A stretch of DNA of 48,324 bases from a bacterium. Its GTDB lineage: Bacteria; Patescibacteriota; Saccharimonadia; Saccharimonadales; JAGQNK01. The translations under genes and the position numbers were made by a program. The notes under the pieces were generated by a model. It was not told the origin of the DNA. It saw nothing but the letters and a program-made list of their open reading frames with translations, and did not search any database. Location: the NCBI GenBank assembly GCA_029557815.1, contig JAKQHX010000034.1, forward strand, positions 1 through 48,324, in the 5' to 3' direction. Position 1 is the stretch's first letter, and each line of letters starts with the position of its first letter. This document shows positions 1 through 8,230 of the stretch, piece after piece.

Positions 1-1
1 C

Positions 2-253
2 TGTAAAACATGGGATGATTGTCCTCTGATATCAAAGTACATCGTACCTGCTATCAATGCCCTTTCCGGTGCGGTGGGAATTGTTGTCGTCATCATGATT
101 GTCTGGGGTGGAATGCAATATACTTCCGCCAGAGATAATCCACAGCAAGCCGCTGCTGCCAAAGAGCACATCCGTAACGCCCTGTTCGCTCTTGTTATAT
201 ATATATTTATGGTTGCGTTCCTCAACTGGATCGTGCCGGGAGGGGTTTTCTGA
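2..253 (+). CDS. VirB2/TrbC-like pilin, 5'-truncated by window edge
   Basis: Frame 2 open from base 2 to TGA at 251-253: CKTWDDCPLISKYIVPAINALSGAVGIVVVIMIVWGGMQYTSARDNPQQAAAAKEHIRNALFALVIYIFMVAFLNWIVPGGVF; two TM segments with a GG-x-Q/K-Y loop like the following genes. Confidence 0.75.
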   Translation, partial: CKTWDDCPLISKYIVPAINALSGAVGIVVVIMIVWGGMQYTSARDNPQQAAAAKEHIRNALFALVIYIFMVAFLNWIVPGGVF

Positions 254-254
254 T

Positions 255-686
255 ATGCGCAAATTCGTTCTCGGGATGCTCGTAATGGTTAGTATATTTA
301 GCGCCGGTATTGTCTTTATGCCGCGCATAGCCTCCGCTGCAACTGCGGAAGAGTGTACTGGTAATACATCTGTCCCTATCCTGCCAAAGTGGTATAAGTA
401 TATTTCCCATTACTATGATGGAGCAACAAGCTCCTGCGTGGTTGATGCGGAGTTTCCGGGCAGTATCCCCGCGATCCTGCTCGCAATCTTCGAAATATTG
501 CTGCGTATCTCCGGAATCCTTGCCGTAATATTTATCATCTACGGTGGTTTTCAGTACCTGACCAGCACGGGTGAGCCCGACAAGGCAAAAGCCGCCCGGA
601 CAACGATTATCAACGCGCTGGTCGGTATGATGATAGCGATGTTTGCCACGGTTATCGTTAACCTAGTCGGGAGGAACATAGGATGA
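255..686 (+). CDS. VirB2/TrbC-like pilin
   Basis: ATG at 255 (internal to ORF 99..686): MRKFVLGMLVMVSIFSAGIVFMPRIASAA signal peptide, two TM segments, IIYGGFQYLTSTGEPDKAKAARTTIINALVGM loop. Confidence 0.8.
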   Translation: MRKFVLGMLVMVSIFSAGIVFMPRIASAATAEECTGNTSVPILPKWYKYISHYYDGATSSCVVDAEFPGSIPAILLAIFEILLRISGILAVIFIIYGGFQYLTSTGEPDKAKAARTTIINALVGMMIAMFATVIVNLVGRNIG

Positions 687-988
687 GTACATTCGGCGTG
701 CTCAATATCTTGGCGCAAATAAACAAAAGTGACCTGACAGATCTCAACGGCCTACCTACGAGCTTCGGCCAGTCAAATATTGAAAAAGGGTTGACCATTG
801 CGTTTGGCATTGCGGGCGGCATCGCCCTTATCGTCGTGGCATATGGCGGGCTGAAGTTTGTGCTTTCCCAAGGCAACCCCCAGGAAGTAACAAAAGCAAA
901 AAACACTATTATCGATGGGCTTATTGGGCTGGCTGTGATTGTGGCATCTGGTGGCATAGTGGGCTTTGTAGTAACGGCACTGACATGA
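683..988 (+). CDS. VirB2/TrbC-like pilin
   Basis: ATGA overlap with previous gene; YGGLKFVLSQGNPQEVTKAKNTIIDGLIGL motif, two TM segments. Confidence 0.75.
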   Translation: MSTFGVLNILAQINKSDLTDLNGLPTSFGQSNIEKGLTIAFGIAGGIALIVVAYGGLKFVLSQGNPQEVTKAKNTIIDGLIGLAVIVASGGIVGFVVTALT

Positions 989-1377
989 AAAAGAAAATCC
1001 TCTCACTTCTCATTACTTTTGGTCTGGTTGGATACATCGCTGCACCGGTATCTGTTCTGGCTGTTGACGTACTGAACCCAGTCTGCAAAGACAACCCTGC
1101 TGCTGCCGCCTGTCAAGGAAACACCAACCAGTCGACATCAGGTAATGAGATATATGGTCCAGATGGGATACTTACCAAGGTAGCGAGTCTCGTAGCCGTC
1201 ATAGTTGGGGTCGCGTCTGTGATTATGATTATCATCGGCGGCTTCAAGTACGTGACGTCATCCGGAGATCCCGGAAATATAAAATCTGCCAAGGACACCA
1301 TCCTGTTTGCTATCGTCGGTATTTTGGTAGCGGTGACTGCGCAGTCCATAGTGATTTTCGTACTAAGCAAGTTATAA
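985..1377 (+). CDS. VirB2/TrbC-like pilin
   Basis: ATGA overlap; signal peptide; IMIIIGGFKYVTSSGDPGNIKSAKDTILFAIVGILVAVTAQ. Confidence 0.8.
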   Translation: MKKKILSLLITFGLVGYIAAPVSVLAVDVLNPVCKDNPAAAACQGNTNQSTSGNEIYGPDGILTKVASLVAVIVGVASVIMIIIGGFKYVTSSGDPGNIKSAKDTILFAIVGILVAVTAQSIVIFVLSKL

Positions 1378-1391
1378 TGTAGCGAGGAAAT

Positions 1392-1766
1392 ATGAAACAA
1401 CTATTCAACAAGCTTCTAGCACTATCACTAATAATTGCGACATTCTTCGTCATTCCCCTGTCGTCTGTGAGTGCGGCGACCAAGGATGACGTATGTGTCG
1501 GTGTCGAGGCTGCGGGTGCGTCCTGTACTGAAAGTGGCACGACAGTCAATGACATTATCGAAGTCGTCGTAAACACACTGAGCGTAATCGTCGGCGTTGT
1601 CGCGGTTATCATGATTATCATCGGCGGCTTCAAGTATGTTACCTCGAGCGGTGATTCGTCGAACGTCCAATCCGCCAAAAACACCATTATGTTCGCCATC
1701 GTCGGCCTCATCATCGTGGCTATGGCACAAGTCATTACCGGTTTTGTTCTCGATAGAACAACTTAG
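1392..1766 (+). CDS. VirB2/TrbC-like pilin
   Basis: Signal peptide; IMIIIGGFKYVTSSGDSSNVQSAKNTIMFAIVGLIIVAMAQ. Confidence 0.8.
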   Translation: MKQLFNKLLALSLIIATFFVIPLSSVSAATKDDVCVGVEAAGASCTESGTTVNDIIEVVVNTLSVIVGVVAVIMIIIGGFKYVTSSGDSSNVQSAKNTIMFAIVGLIIVAMAQVITGFVLDRTT

Positions 1767-1842
1767 GATTAGAAACTCTTGTGATACGAGAAACTCTTGT
1801 GGTATAAATTAGGACATAAGTATTTAGAAAGGTATAACGAAC

Positions 1843-2259
1843 ATGATCAAAAAGATAAAAGCATTACTAACGAACCTCGGCATCGCAAGCCTGATGCTCG
1901 TACCGGCCTTGGCACCTGCAACTGTGTACGCGGCTCCTCAAATTCAACAAAACTTGTGTGGTGGTGCAGAACAGCTTCAGTTCACGGACACAGCTGGTGA
2001 CTGTGCCGACCCGGATGCTGAAGAAAACGTAAACAACCTCGTAACCAATATCATCAATATCTTCTCTATCGTGGTTGGTATCGTTGCCGTCATCATGATC
2101 ATCTATGGCGGCTTCAAGTACATCACATCTGGTGGTGACTCAGGTAACATCGGTAGCGCCAAAAATACCATCCTGTTCGCCATCGTCGGCCTCATCATCG
2201 TGGCCCTCGCACAAATAATCGTACGCTTTGTCCTATCGCGTGCGACTGCTACGGCTTAA
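1843..2259 (+). CDS. VirB2/TrbC-like pilin
   Basis: Signal peptide; IMIIYGGFKYITSGGDSGNIGSAKNTILFAIVGLIIVALAQ. Confidence 0.8.
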   Translation: MIKKIKALLTNLGIASLMLVPALAPATVYAAPQIQQNLCGGAEQLQFTDTAGDCADPDAEENVNNLVTNIINIFSIVVGIVAVIMIIYGGFKYITSGGDSGNIGSAKNTILFAIVGLIIVALAQIIVRFVLSRATATA

Positions 2260-2282
2260 GCTTTACTTACTCTAGCTACAGC

Positions 2283-2315
2283 ACAAAAAACACCCCTGCA
2301 TGGGGTGTTTTTTGT
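2283..2315 (+). terminator. Rho-independent terminator after pilin array
   Basis: Perfect 14-bp stem ACAAAAAACACCCC / GGGGTGTTTTTTGT, loop TGCAT. Confidence 0.85.
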
Positions 2316-2500
2316 TACTTTCGCCGCCGGCCGTCAGGCTCTGCTTGGGGAAACAGGACGGTACGACGCGAAAGCAAGGCTATTGTCGGCTCATCCGTGG
2401 CTTTAGCCTGCAACAAACCCTTCTAAGACGAAAAGAAATCGTCAGCGGCTACTGCCCGGTAAGTAGGTTGCTTCCCCTGGTGCATTATTCTAAAGAAAAG

Positions 2501-2529
2501 CTTAGCACCCACCAGAAGTGGGTGCTAAG
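2501..2529 (-). terminator. Rho-independent terminator of hsp20
   Basis: Perfect 12-bp stem CTTAGCACCCAC / GTGGGTGCTAAG, followed on the minus strand by CTTTTCTTT. Confidence 0.75.
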
Positions 2530-2554
2530 GACAGCTCACTGCGATGAGTCTTCT

Positions 2555-3034
2555 TTATAAGACCTGAATCTTCTTGACGGTATCCTGCTTCACTTTTGTA
2601 AATGAAACGGTTAGGACGCCATCTTTGAGGACGGCTTCGATTTCGTCCTCTTTCACCGGTACTGGCAGAGCCAGGCTGCGTGAGAATTCGCCCCAGTAAC
2701 ATTCCTGGACAAAGTAGTTTTCTACGTCATCTTCGGTACCGGCCGAAAGTGTTCCGCGAATACTCAATGTGTTGTCGGAAATACTTACATCCAGATCATG
2801 TTTGTTGACGCCGGCGGTACGAGCCTTTACGACGAGCTTTTCTTTGGTTTCGTAGACATCAACGGCTAGCTGGCCCGGTACGGCGTCCTCCTCGTCCCAC
2901 TCGTCTGCTGGAGCAGCTGCTTGAGGGGCGGTTCCGGGATCGTCAGTTGCCATTGGCATGTCGTCTTCGCCGAGAAAAGCAGCGGTCAGTTCGTCTTCCA
3001 TTAACAAATCTTCGTCACGGCTCCGTCTGGCCAT
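2555..3034 (-). CDS. Hsp20/alpha-crystallin family small heat shock protein
   Basis: VDVYETKEKLVVKARTAGVNKHDLDVSISDNTLSIRG...LPVPVKEDEIEAVLKDGVLTVSF alpha-crystallin domain. Confidence 0.92.
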   Translation of the reverse strand: MARRSRDEDLLMEDELTAAFLGEDDMPMATDDPGTAPQAAAPADEWDEEDAVPGQLAVDVYETKEKLVVKARTAGVNKHDLDVSISDNTLSIRGTLSAGTEDDVENYFVQECYWGEFSRSLALPVPVKEDEIEAVLKDGVLTVSFTKVKQDTVKKIQVL

Positions 3035-3234
3035 AATGTGTTACCCTCCACATATTCTTATTTTCGGACTATTTGCAATTTTTGTTACTCACCAGTATAG
3101 CTAGATTGTTATAGGGGTGCAACAGCCTTAAGGGTTATTTACAACAGTAATTCCTACAACAAACGCCTGAGCGTGACGGTATTATTGGCTTATCCGAATG
3201 CACACACCTGAGTAGCATGACATAATAAATACCA

Positions 3235-3906
3235 ATGTTTATTATAGAAAAACTCATAAACGTTGTGGCACCGCACTATTGCATGGTCTGCGGCTATGAG
3301 GGTGCGGTTGTATGCGCTTGGTGTCTACCGGATTTTGCTGCGCCTCTGCCGGAACGCTGCTACGTCTGCAAGGTGACGACCAAGAATAGTGCAGTATGCA
3401 AGAAGTGTCGACGCAAAAGTTTGATTAGTCACGTTTGGGTCAGGACACAGTATGAAGGGCCGGCAAAACAACTCATTCATGACTTTAAGTTTGGTCGTAA
3501 ATTAGCGGCAGCGGAACCGATTGCGCAGCTCATGGCCGAGTCACTTCCCTTTTTGCCGGCGTCAACCATCGTGGTGCACATACCCACAGCTACGAATCGG
3601 GTACGCAAGCGCGGCTATGACCACGCAGAGAAGATAGCCCGCGCTTTAGCGGGTCGTCTCGGCCTGCATCACGAGACGCTCCTCATGAGAACTACCCAGA
3701 CGCGTCAGGTTGGGGCGAAGCGCATCGAGCGGTTTGCCCAGATGCAAGATTCGTTCAGGGCTAGGCACCCTGAAAAGCTTCAAGAAGCAACGGTTTTGTT
3801 GATAGATGATTTGACGACTACCGGTGCCACGTTGGAGGCGGCTGCCAAATGCCTGAAGTCTGCCGGTGCCAAAACGGTCAACGCCGTCGTATTCGCCCAA
3901 AAATAG
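3235..3906 (+). CDS. comF: ComF family phosphoribosyltransferase-like protein
   Basis: N-terminal Cys pairs (CMVCGYEGAVVCAWC, CYVC, CKKC) plus PRTase motif VLLIDDLTTTGATL. Confidence 0.9.
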   Translation: MFIIEKLINVVAPHYCMVCGYEGAVVCAWCLPDFAAPLPERCYVCKVTTKNSAVCKKCRRKSLISHVWVRTQYEGPAKQLIHDFKFGRKLAAAEPIAQLMAESLPFLPASTIVVHIPTATNRVRKRGYDHAEKIARALAGRLGLHHETLLMRTTQTRQVGAKRIERFAQMQDSFRARHPEKLQEATVLLIDDLTTTGATLEAAAKCLKSAGAKTVNAVVFAQK

Positions 3907-4381
3907 ATTTCTTTTGGGTAGGTTTTCGGTACACCAAGTCATCTATACGCTGCGGTTCCGTAGGGAAACCGTGCTTCAGCGCATGTACAATGGCTTGTTG
4001 GAGTTGCGGGGTGCGGAATTGTAGCCGCTCAAATGCAGATATGTTTACCCAGGCAAGCTTGTGGGTGTTTGCTTCAAGTCTGTTCATAAAGCCTTCTTCC
4101 GAATCAGCTTGGACTTCGGCCGTTTTGAATGGCGCTACCTCACAAAGATAGATGTACTGTTGGTTGTACGGTGCGGCATGTTCTTCGATGAAAACAAGCC
4201 GCGCTTTGGCGACATCTAGGCCGGTTTCTTCTTTGACTTCGCGCACAAGTGCCTGCTCCATCGTCTCGTCTTCGTTCGCTCTTCCGCCAACAAGTGTGAA
4301 GTATTCACTGCCGTATTTGTTACGGTGCATGGTAAGGAGGCTGTCCCCTTTGATGATAATGGCGCGGGCGGCTTTTTTCAT
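3878..4381 (-). CDS. NUDIX hydrolase
   Basis: Nudix box GGRANEDETMEQALVREVKEETGLD; 3' end overlaps comF convergently. Confidence 0.92.
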   Translation of the reverse strand: MKKAARAIIIKGDSLLTMHRNKYGSEYFTLVGGRANEDETMEQALVREVKEETGLDVAKARLVFIEEHAAPYNQQYIYLCEVAPFKTAEVQADSEEGFMNRLEANTHKLAWVNISAFERLQFRTPQLQQAIVHALKHGFPTEPQRIDDLVYRKPTQKKSIFGRIRRR

Positions 4382-4407
4382 ATCAGTTAGTTACTATGGA
4401 AGAAATC

Positions 4408-4497
4408 TGGCGGAGAGAGAGGGATTCGAACCCTCGGTACCGTTGCCGGCACGCTTGTTTTCAAGACAAGTCCCTTCAACCACTCGGGCACCTCTCC
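4408..4497 (-). tRNA. tRNA-Ser (anticodon TGA), CCA encoded
   Basis: Minus strand GGAGAGGTGCCCGAGTGG...CTTGTCTTGAAAACAAG...GGGTTCGAATCCCTCTCTCTCCGCCA; long variable arm. Confidence 0.95.
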
Positions 4498-4564
4498 TAA
4501 TATGCTGGGTAATAATAACCAGGCTATTGTAACACTTTCCACCCCTGTCGTCATCACAGATTGC

Positions 4565-6004
4565 CTAAAAACTCAATCGTTCGACCGGGGCGTAGTTGTC
4601 GGTAAGCAAAATACCAGGCCGTGGGGGCGATATGGATTCACGCATGTCTTTGGTGGTTTCTTGGAGTCGTGACGTACTGTCGGTGGCGATAATGATGAAG
4701 TTTTGTTTGGTATGCAGGCTGACTGTCTCGGCTTGATGGATCGATACCCCGGAAAAAACACTTGCGTAGGTCCTCTGTAGGGATGGGAGGAGCTCGCCAC
4801 CATATTCCGTAGGGGTATTCACGACTACAACACCATCTTTTTGTAGATTTTGTTTGAGCTGCATGACCGCTTCTCTGCTCGTCAGATGAAACGGGGGCGT
4901 GAGCGAATTAAAAGCATCCATGAGTATCAGGTCAAACTTCTCACGACGTGTATTCAAAAACGTTCTCCCGTCTTCGTAATGGATGTGGACGTTTGGCAGG
5001 TCCCTATACCCGAAATACTTTCGTGACAGCCCATCTAATGCCGGGTCAATTTCGGCGACATCTATGGAGACATGTGGGAGTTTTTTGCCTAGCGTCAAGG
5101 GCATCGTATGTGCTCCCCCACCGATTATGAGGATGCGCTTCGCATCTGGCGAATTGAAGACGGTCTGAGCCATGACTTTGGTATATGGAAAAATGAGCTC
5201 CGAGGGGTTATCTGGGTATACACCGGACTGGATACTCCGCTTATCCATGAGAAGCAGATTCGCGGCCTGGCCATTGTACGTCGCTCGAACGACCTGATAG
5301 CGGCTGTAGGCACTGTCGACATCGCTCAAAACCCCCGGCGTTCGACTGGGAGTTATCAAAAGCAGGCCTGTGATGAGCACGACTGAGATGCGTGGCCAGA
5401 CAAACCGTTTCGGGTTTGCCAGGAAAGATGTGGCAATCAGTAATATGACCAGCCAAAGCGTGACACTTCGGGCTCCGAAATACGCCAGCAGCCAATAGCC
5501 ACTCAGAAATGTGCCACCAATACTACCGACCGCGCTCGCCGCCTCCAGCCTTCCGATTGTAGCCCCGGTCGTTTTCAGGGAAGTTACGCGTAATTTGGCC
5601 AGATGGGGAGCGACCATGCCGATAAGCATGCTTGGGGGGCCAAACAAGACAATCGCAGCAACAACTGAACTGAATCGTAGATCGAGCTGCTGCCTGGCGA
5701 CCAGCTCCAGTATCGGCTCTTGCAAGAAAGACATGGCAAGTACAAGGACAGCGGAACCGGCGATAATCAGGCCAAGGTCCTGACGGGTATCGTATTTGTC
5801 CGCTAGCCGTCCTCCATACCAGAGTCCTAAGGATAGCGAGCCTAGGATTACGCCGATCATCGAAGTCCAGACGTACGTGGAGGTGCCAAAGTGTGGCGCG
5901 ATCAGTCGCGCACCAACAATTTCCAGGACCATGACACTCGCACCGGTGAGAAACGATACCAGCTCATAGCGATACGTGCGTATATAGCCCAATAGTGTAT
6001 TCAT
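4565..6004 (-). CDS. Fused MFS-like membrane / spermidine synthase-like protein
   Basis: N-terminal multi-TM region (GASVMVLEIVGARLIAPHFGTSTYVWTSMIGVIL...) and C-terminal methyltransferase-like domain (ILIIGGGAHTMPLTLGKKLPHVSIDVAEIDPALDGLS...FDLILMDAFNS). Confidence 0.85.
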   Translation of the reverse strand: MNTLLGYIRTYRYELVSFLTGASVMVLEIVGARLIAPHFGTSTYVWTSMIGVILGSLSLGLWYGGRLADKYDTRQDLGLIIAGSAVLVLAMSFLQEPILELVARQQLDLRFSSVVAAIVLFGPPSMLIGMVAPHLAKLRVTSLKTTGATIGRLEAASAVGSIGGTFLSGYWLLAYFGARSVTLWLVILLIATSFLANPKRFVWPRISVVLITGLLLITPSRTPGVLSDVDSAYSRYQVVRATYNGQAANLLLMDKRSIQSGVYPDNPSELIFPYTKVMAQTVFNSPDAKRILIIGGGAHTMPLTLGKKLPHVSIDVAEIDPALDGLSRKYFGYRDLPNVHIHYEDGRTFLNTRREKFDLILMDAFNSLTPPFHLTSREAVMQLKQNLQKDGVVVVNTPTEYGGELLPSLQRTYASVFSGVSIHQAETVSLHTKQNFIIIATDSTSRLQETTKDMRESISPPRPGILLTDNYAPVERLSF

Positions 6005-6175
6005 AATTTTGTCCGCACGTCGTTGTGTAAACCCTGTCCGTCTATTACTTCTGGCTTCCCTAGAGTGAGCCAGGATATCCTGCGCCTAAAGCAACTCCTC
6101 TCGGGTATGAGTACCTGTTGGTAGGAGCCCCGAAGCCTCCATGCCGTTATCGTTGTGAATATGCCCACAGGCAGG

Positions 6176-6364
6176 TTATTTGGAGCTGATGAAACTAACA
6201 AGCGTGGAGGCCACCAGGGCGATCAGGCCAATACCAGCTACTTTGGTCATGCTGTCGGTGAGCTCTTCCACCGTAATGGTGCCCAGTAACGCAAGCGAAC
6301 CAAATACAGCAGCAATGATGATGAGAAACACTATGATTACTTTGCTTATTGCACCGACTTTCAT
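6176..6364 (-). CDS. Small two-TM membrane protein
   Basis: 62 aa, two hydrophobic helices, directly downstream of tRNA-Ser(GCT) on the same strand. Confidence 0.6.
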   Translation of the reverse strand: MKVGAISKVIIVFLIIIAAVFGSLALLGTITVEELTDSMTKVAGIGLIALVASTLVSFISSK

Positions 6365-6385
6365 ACATATCCCCTATTGTTAGAT

Positions 6386-6478
6386 TGGCGGAGAGAGAGG
6401 GATTCGAACCCTCGCGGGAGCTTTCGCCCCCCTAACGATTTAGCAAACCGTCCCCTTCAGCCACTTGGGTACCTCTCC
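6386..6478 (-). tRNA. tRNA-Ser (anticodon GCT), CCA encoded
   Basis: Minus strand GGAGAGGTACCCAAGTGG...ACGGTTTGCTAAATCGT...GGGTTCGAATCCCTCTCTCTCCGCCA. Confidence 0.95.
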
Positions 6479-6520
6479 GTAATATAATTTTAAGGTATTT
6501 TGTGCGCCAAGCGGTATATT

Positions 6521-6575
6521 CGGTTTGCGGGCAAACCGTCCCGCATTCTTCTTTGGGCCACTTGGGTACCTCTCC
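6521..6575 (-). pseudogene. Partial copy of the 5' half of tRNA-Ser(GCT)
   Basis: Minus strand GGAGAGGTACCCAAGTGGC (19 nt identical to the tRNA 5' end) and GGGACGGTTTGC (12 nt identical); no T arm or 3' acceptor; contains perfect hairpin CGGTTTGC-CC-GCAAACCG. Confidence 0.65.
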
Positions 6576-6590
6576 TCGTTGGAATGTAAT

Positions 6591-6649
6591 GATGCGGTTT
6601 CCGTGCTGCTGGCAAAACAAGTTTGTCCAGCACCACCAGAAACCTCATC
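6591..6649. repeat. Nested inverted repeat upstream of tRNA-Ser(GCT), core shared with 8717-8777
   Basis: Outer arms GATGCGGTTTC/GAAACCTCATC (1 mismatch); inner GCTGGCAAA-ACAAG-TTTGTCCAGC. Confidence 0.65.
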
Positions 6650-6869
6650 AAGCTTCCTTCTCTTCAAAAACTCAAATCCTCTTGAGTTTTTGGATTAGCC
6701 GGCTCCTCTTCAAATTCGAGAACCCTCTCTCGAATTTGGACAAGCCATTAATTTTGCTTGCTGTAACAGATGGAGATTATAGCAAATTACCTCTTTTATT
6801 ACCATTGTTTGAAACATTCTTAAAATTTCTAGTAGTAAGCATAAAAGGCTTTGCGTTACAATAGATGCT

Positions 6870-7562
6870 ATGCAACCGGGAGAAACTATCACGCCAGGCG
6901 GACAGCCGCCAGAGCAGCAGGACCAACAACAGCCCCCTTCCCCTCTCCCTCAGGAGCAGCCTACTCCGACCCCTGCGCTCCAACCAGAACTACCCCAGGC
7001 CGTGCAACCGCCACAAGGTGCTGTAGCCCAAGAGCCACAGCCAGCCTGGCAGTTTAAGGATGAAGAAAATTACGCCGATCAGCAACCAGCGTCGTTGTCT
7101 ACCGCGGCTGCTGTCAACTGGACGGCATCAGAGTACGTCGCCCACGACAAGAATGCCGGGTGGTATATGCTTGTGATGCTGGCATCCATAGTAGTGGCGG
7201 CGATCGTCTACCTGATAACGCAAGATTTGGTGTCGCCTACTGTGGTCGTAATACTTGGAGGAGCTTTTGCGGTATTTGGTGCACGCCAGCCCCAGGTACT
7301 GGAATACTCTATCGACAACACAGGTATACGTATCGGCCAGAGGCAGTATCCGTATACGATGTTCAGGACGTTTTCTGTCATCGAAGAAGACGCAATGCGC
7401 TCAATATTGCTCATGCCGCTTCAGCGGTTCAATCTGCCTATATCGGTTTACTACGATCCAGCTGACGAGCAGCGAATTGTCGAAGCACTCGCCGCACATC
7501 TTCCCCACGAAGAGCGTGCCGTCGGGCCGATAGACAACCTGATGCGCAAAATTCGTTTCTAG
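6870..7562 (+). CDS. Membrane protein with Pro/Gln-rich N-terminus and two TM helices
   Basis: 230 aa; PPEQQDQQQPPSPLPQEQPTP then MLVMLASIVVAAIVYLI and VVVILGGAFAVFGA. Confidence 0.75.
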   Translation: MQPGETITPGGQPPEQQDQQQPPSPLPQEQPTPTPALQPELPQAVQPPQGAVAQEPQPAWQFKDEENYADQQPASLSTAAAVNWTASEYVAHDKNAGWYMLVMLASIVVAAIVYLITQDLVSPTVVVILGGAFAVFGARQPQVLEYSIDNTGIRIGQRQYPYTMFRTFSVIEEDAMRSILLMPLQRFNLPISVYYDPADEQRIVEALAAHLPHEERAVGPIDNLMRKIRF

Positions 7563-7571
7563 GTTCTTAAG

Positions 7572-7838
7572 ATGCATGAGGCCCAAAACGTTCTGTCGGA
7601 CAAACTAAAAAGAGCCGCCACAGAAGTGAGAATTGGCGGTATCTATAGTCATTATAAAAGGCCAACAGAGACATATAGGGTTGTCAATCTCGCGGTTACT
7701 GAAAGTGATGACGAAGTGTGCGTTGTCTACGAGGCGCAGTATGGCGAAAGGCTTATGTTCGTACGACCCCTAACAAGCTGGCTTGATACGGTTGAACGGG
7801 ATGGCGTACCTGTCGACCGTTTCACCCTACTGGAGTAG
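7572..7838 (+). CDS. DUF1653 family protein
   Basis: GGIYSHYKRPTETYRVVNLAVTESDDEVCVVYEAQYGERLMFVRPLTSWLDTVERDG pattern. Confidence 0.8.
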   Translation: MHEAQNVLSDKLKRAATEVRIGGIYSHYKRPTETYRVVNLAVTESDDEVCVVYEAQYGERLMFVRPLTSWLDTVERDGVPVDRFTLLE

Positions 7839-7896
7839 GGTCCGGCGTTTGGCGGCCTGCGTATAAATACTGGCCTCGCTGTCGACAGGCAGTTTT

Positions 7897-8010
7897 CTAG
7901 TAAAAACGGTCATTATCCAGCTTTAGGATATCGCGCATTTCCCTTCGTTCTTGGCGTTTTTCGAAAAAATCTCGTAGGCCCATTTGTTCTCCGTGCTTTA
8001 ACACTTCCAT
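7897..8010 (-). CDS. Candidate 37-aa charged microprotein
   Basis: Minus strand MEVLKHGEQMGLRDFFEKRQERREMRDILKLDNDRFY*; fills part of an otherwise empty ~390-bp gap; below ORF-track cutoff. Confidence 0.45.
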   Translation of the reverse strand: MEVLKHGEQMGLRDFFEKRQERREMRDILKLDNDRFY

Positions 8011-8230
8011 TGTAGTATTTTACCGGTTCAGGCTCTGTAAATTATCTTACTTAAGAAATCTAGTTCTCAAAACAGCAAACATATTCCGGTCTATAGATTC
8101 ACATAGTCGCAAACCTTTGCCGTTGACCGGCAAAATATCTGTGCCAAATTGAGAACCTGCCACATACCCCAGGTCTGCTGCACTGCTATGTACTAATGCC
8201 GGACGCGATCTACCCTAGACTTTGCCAGCC

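Noticed and set aside
2300-2560. ORF 86 aa on + strand
   Set aside because: Spans the array terminator and the hsp20 terminator hairpin; no plausible protein features
6440-6667. Minus-strand ORFs GEVPKWLKGTVC / RGEVPKWPKEECG
   Set aside because: These are translations through tRNA-Ser and its partial copy, not proteins
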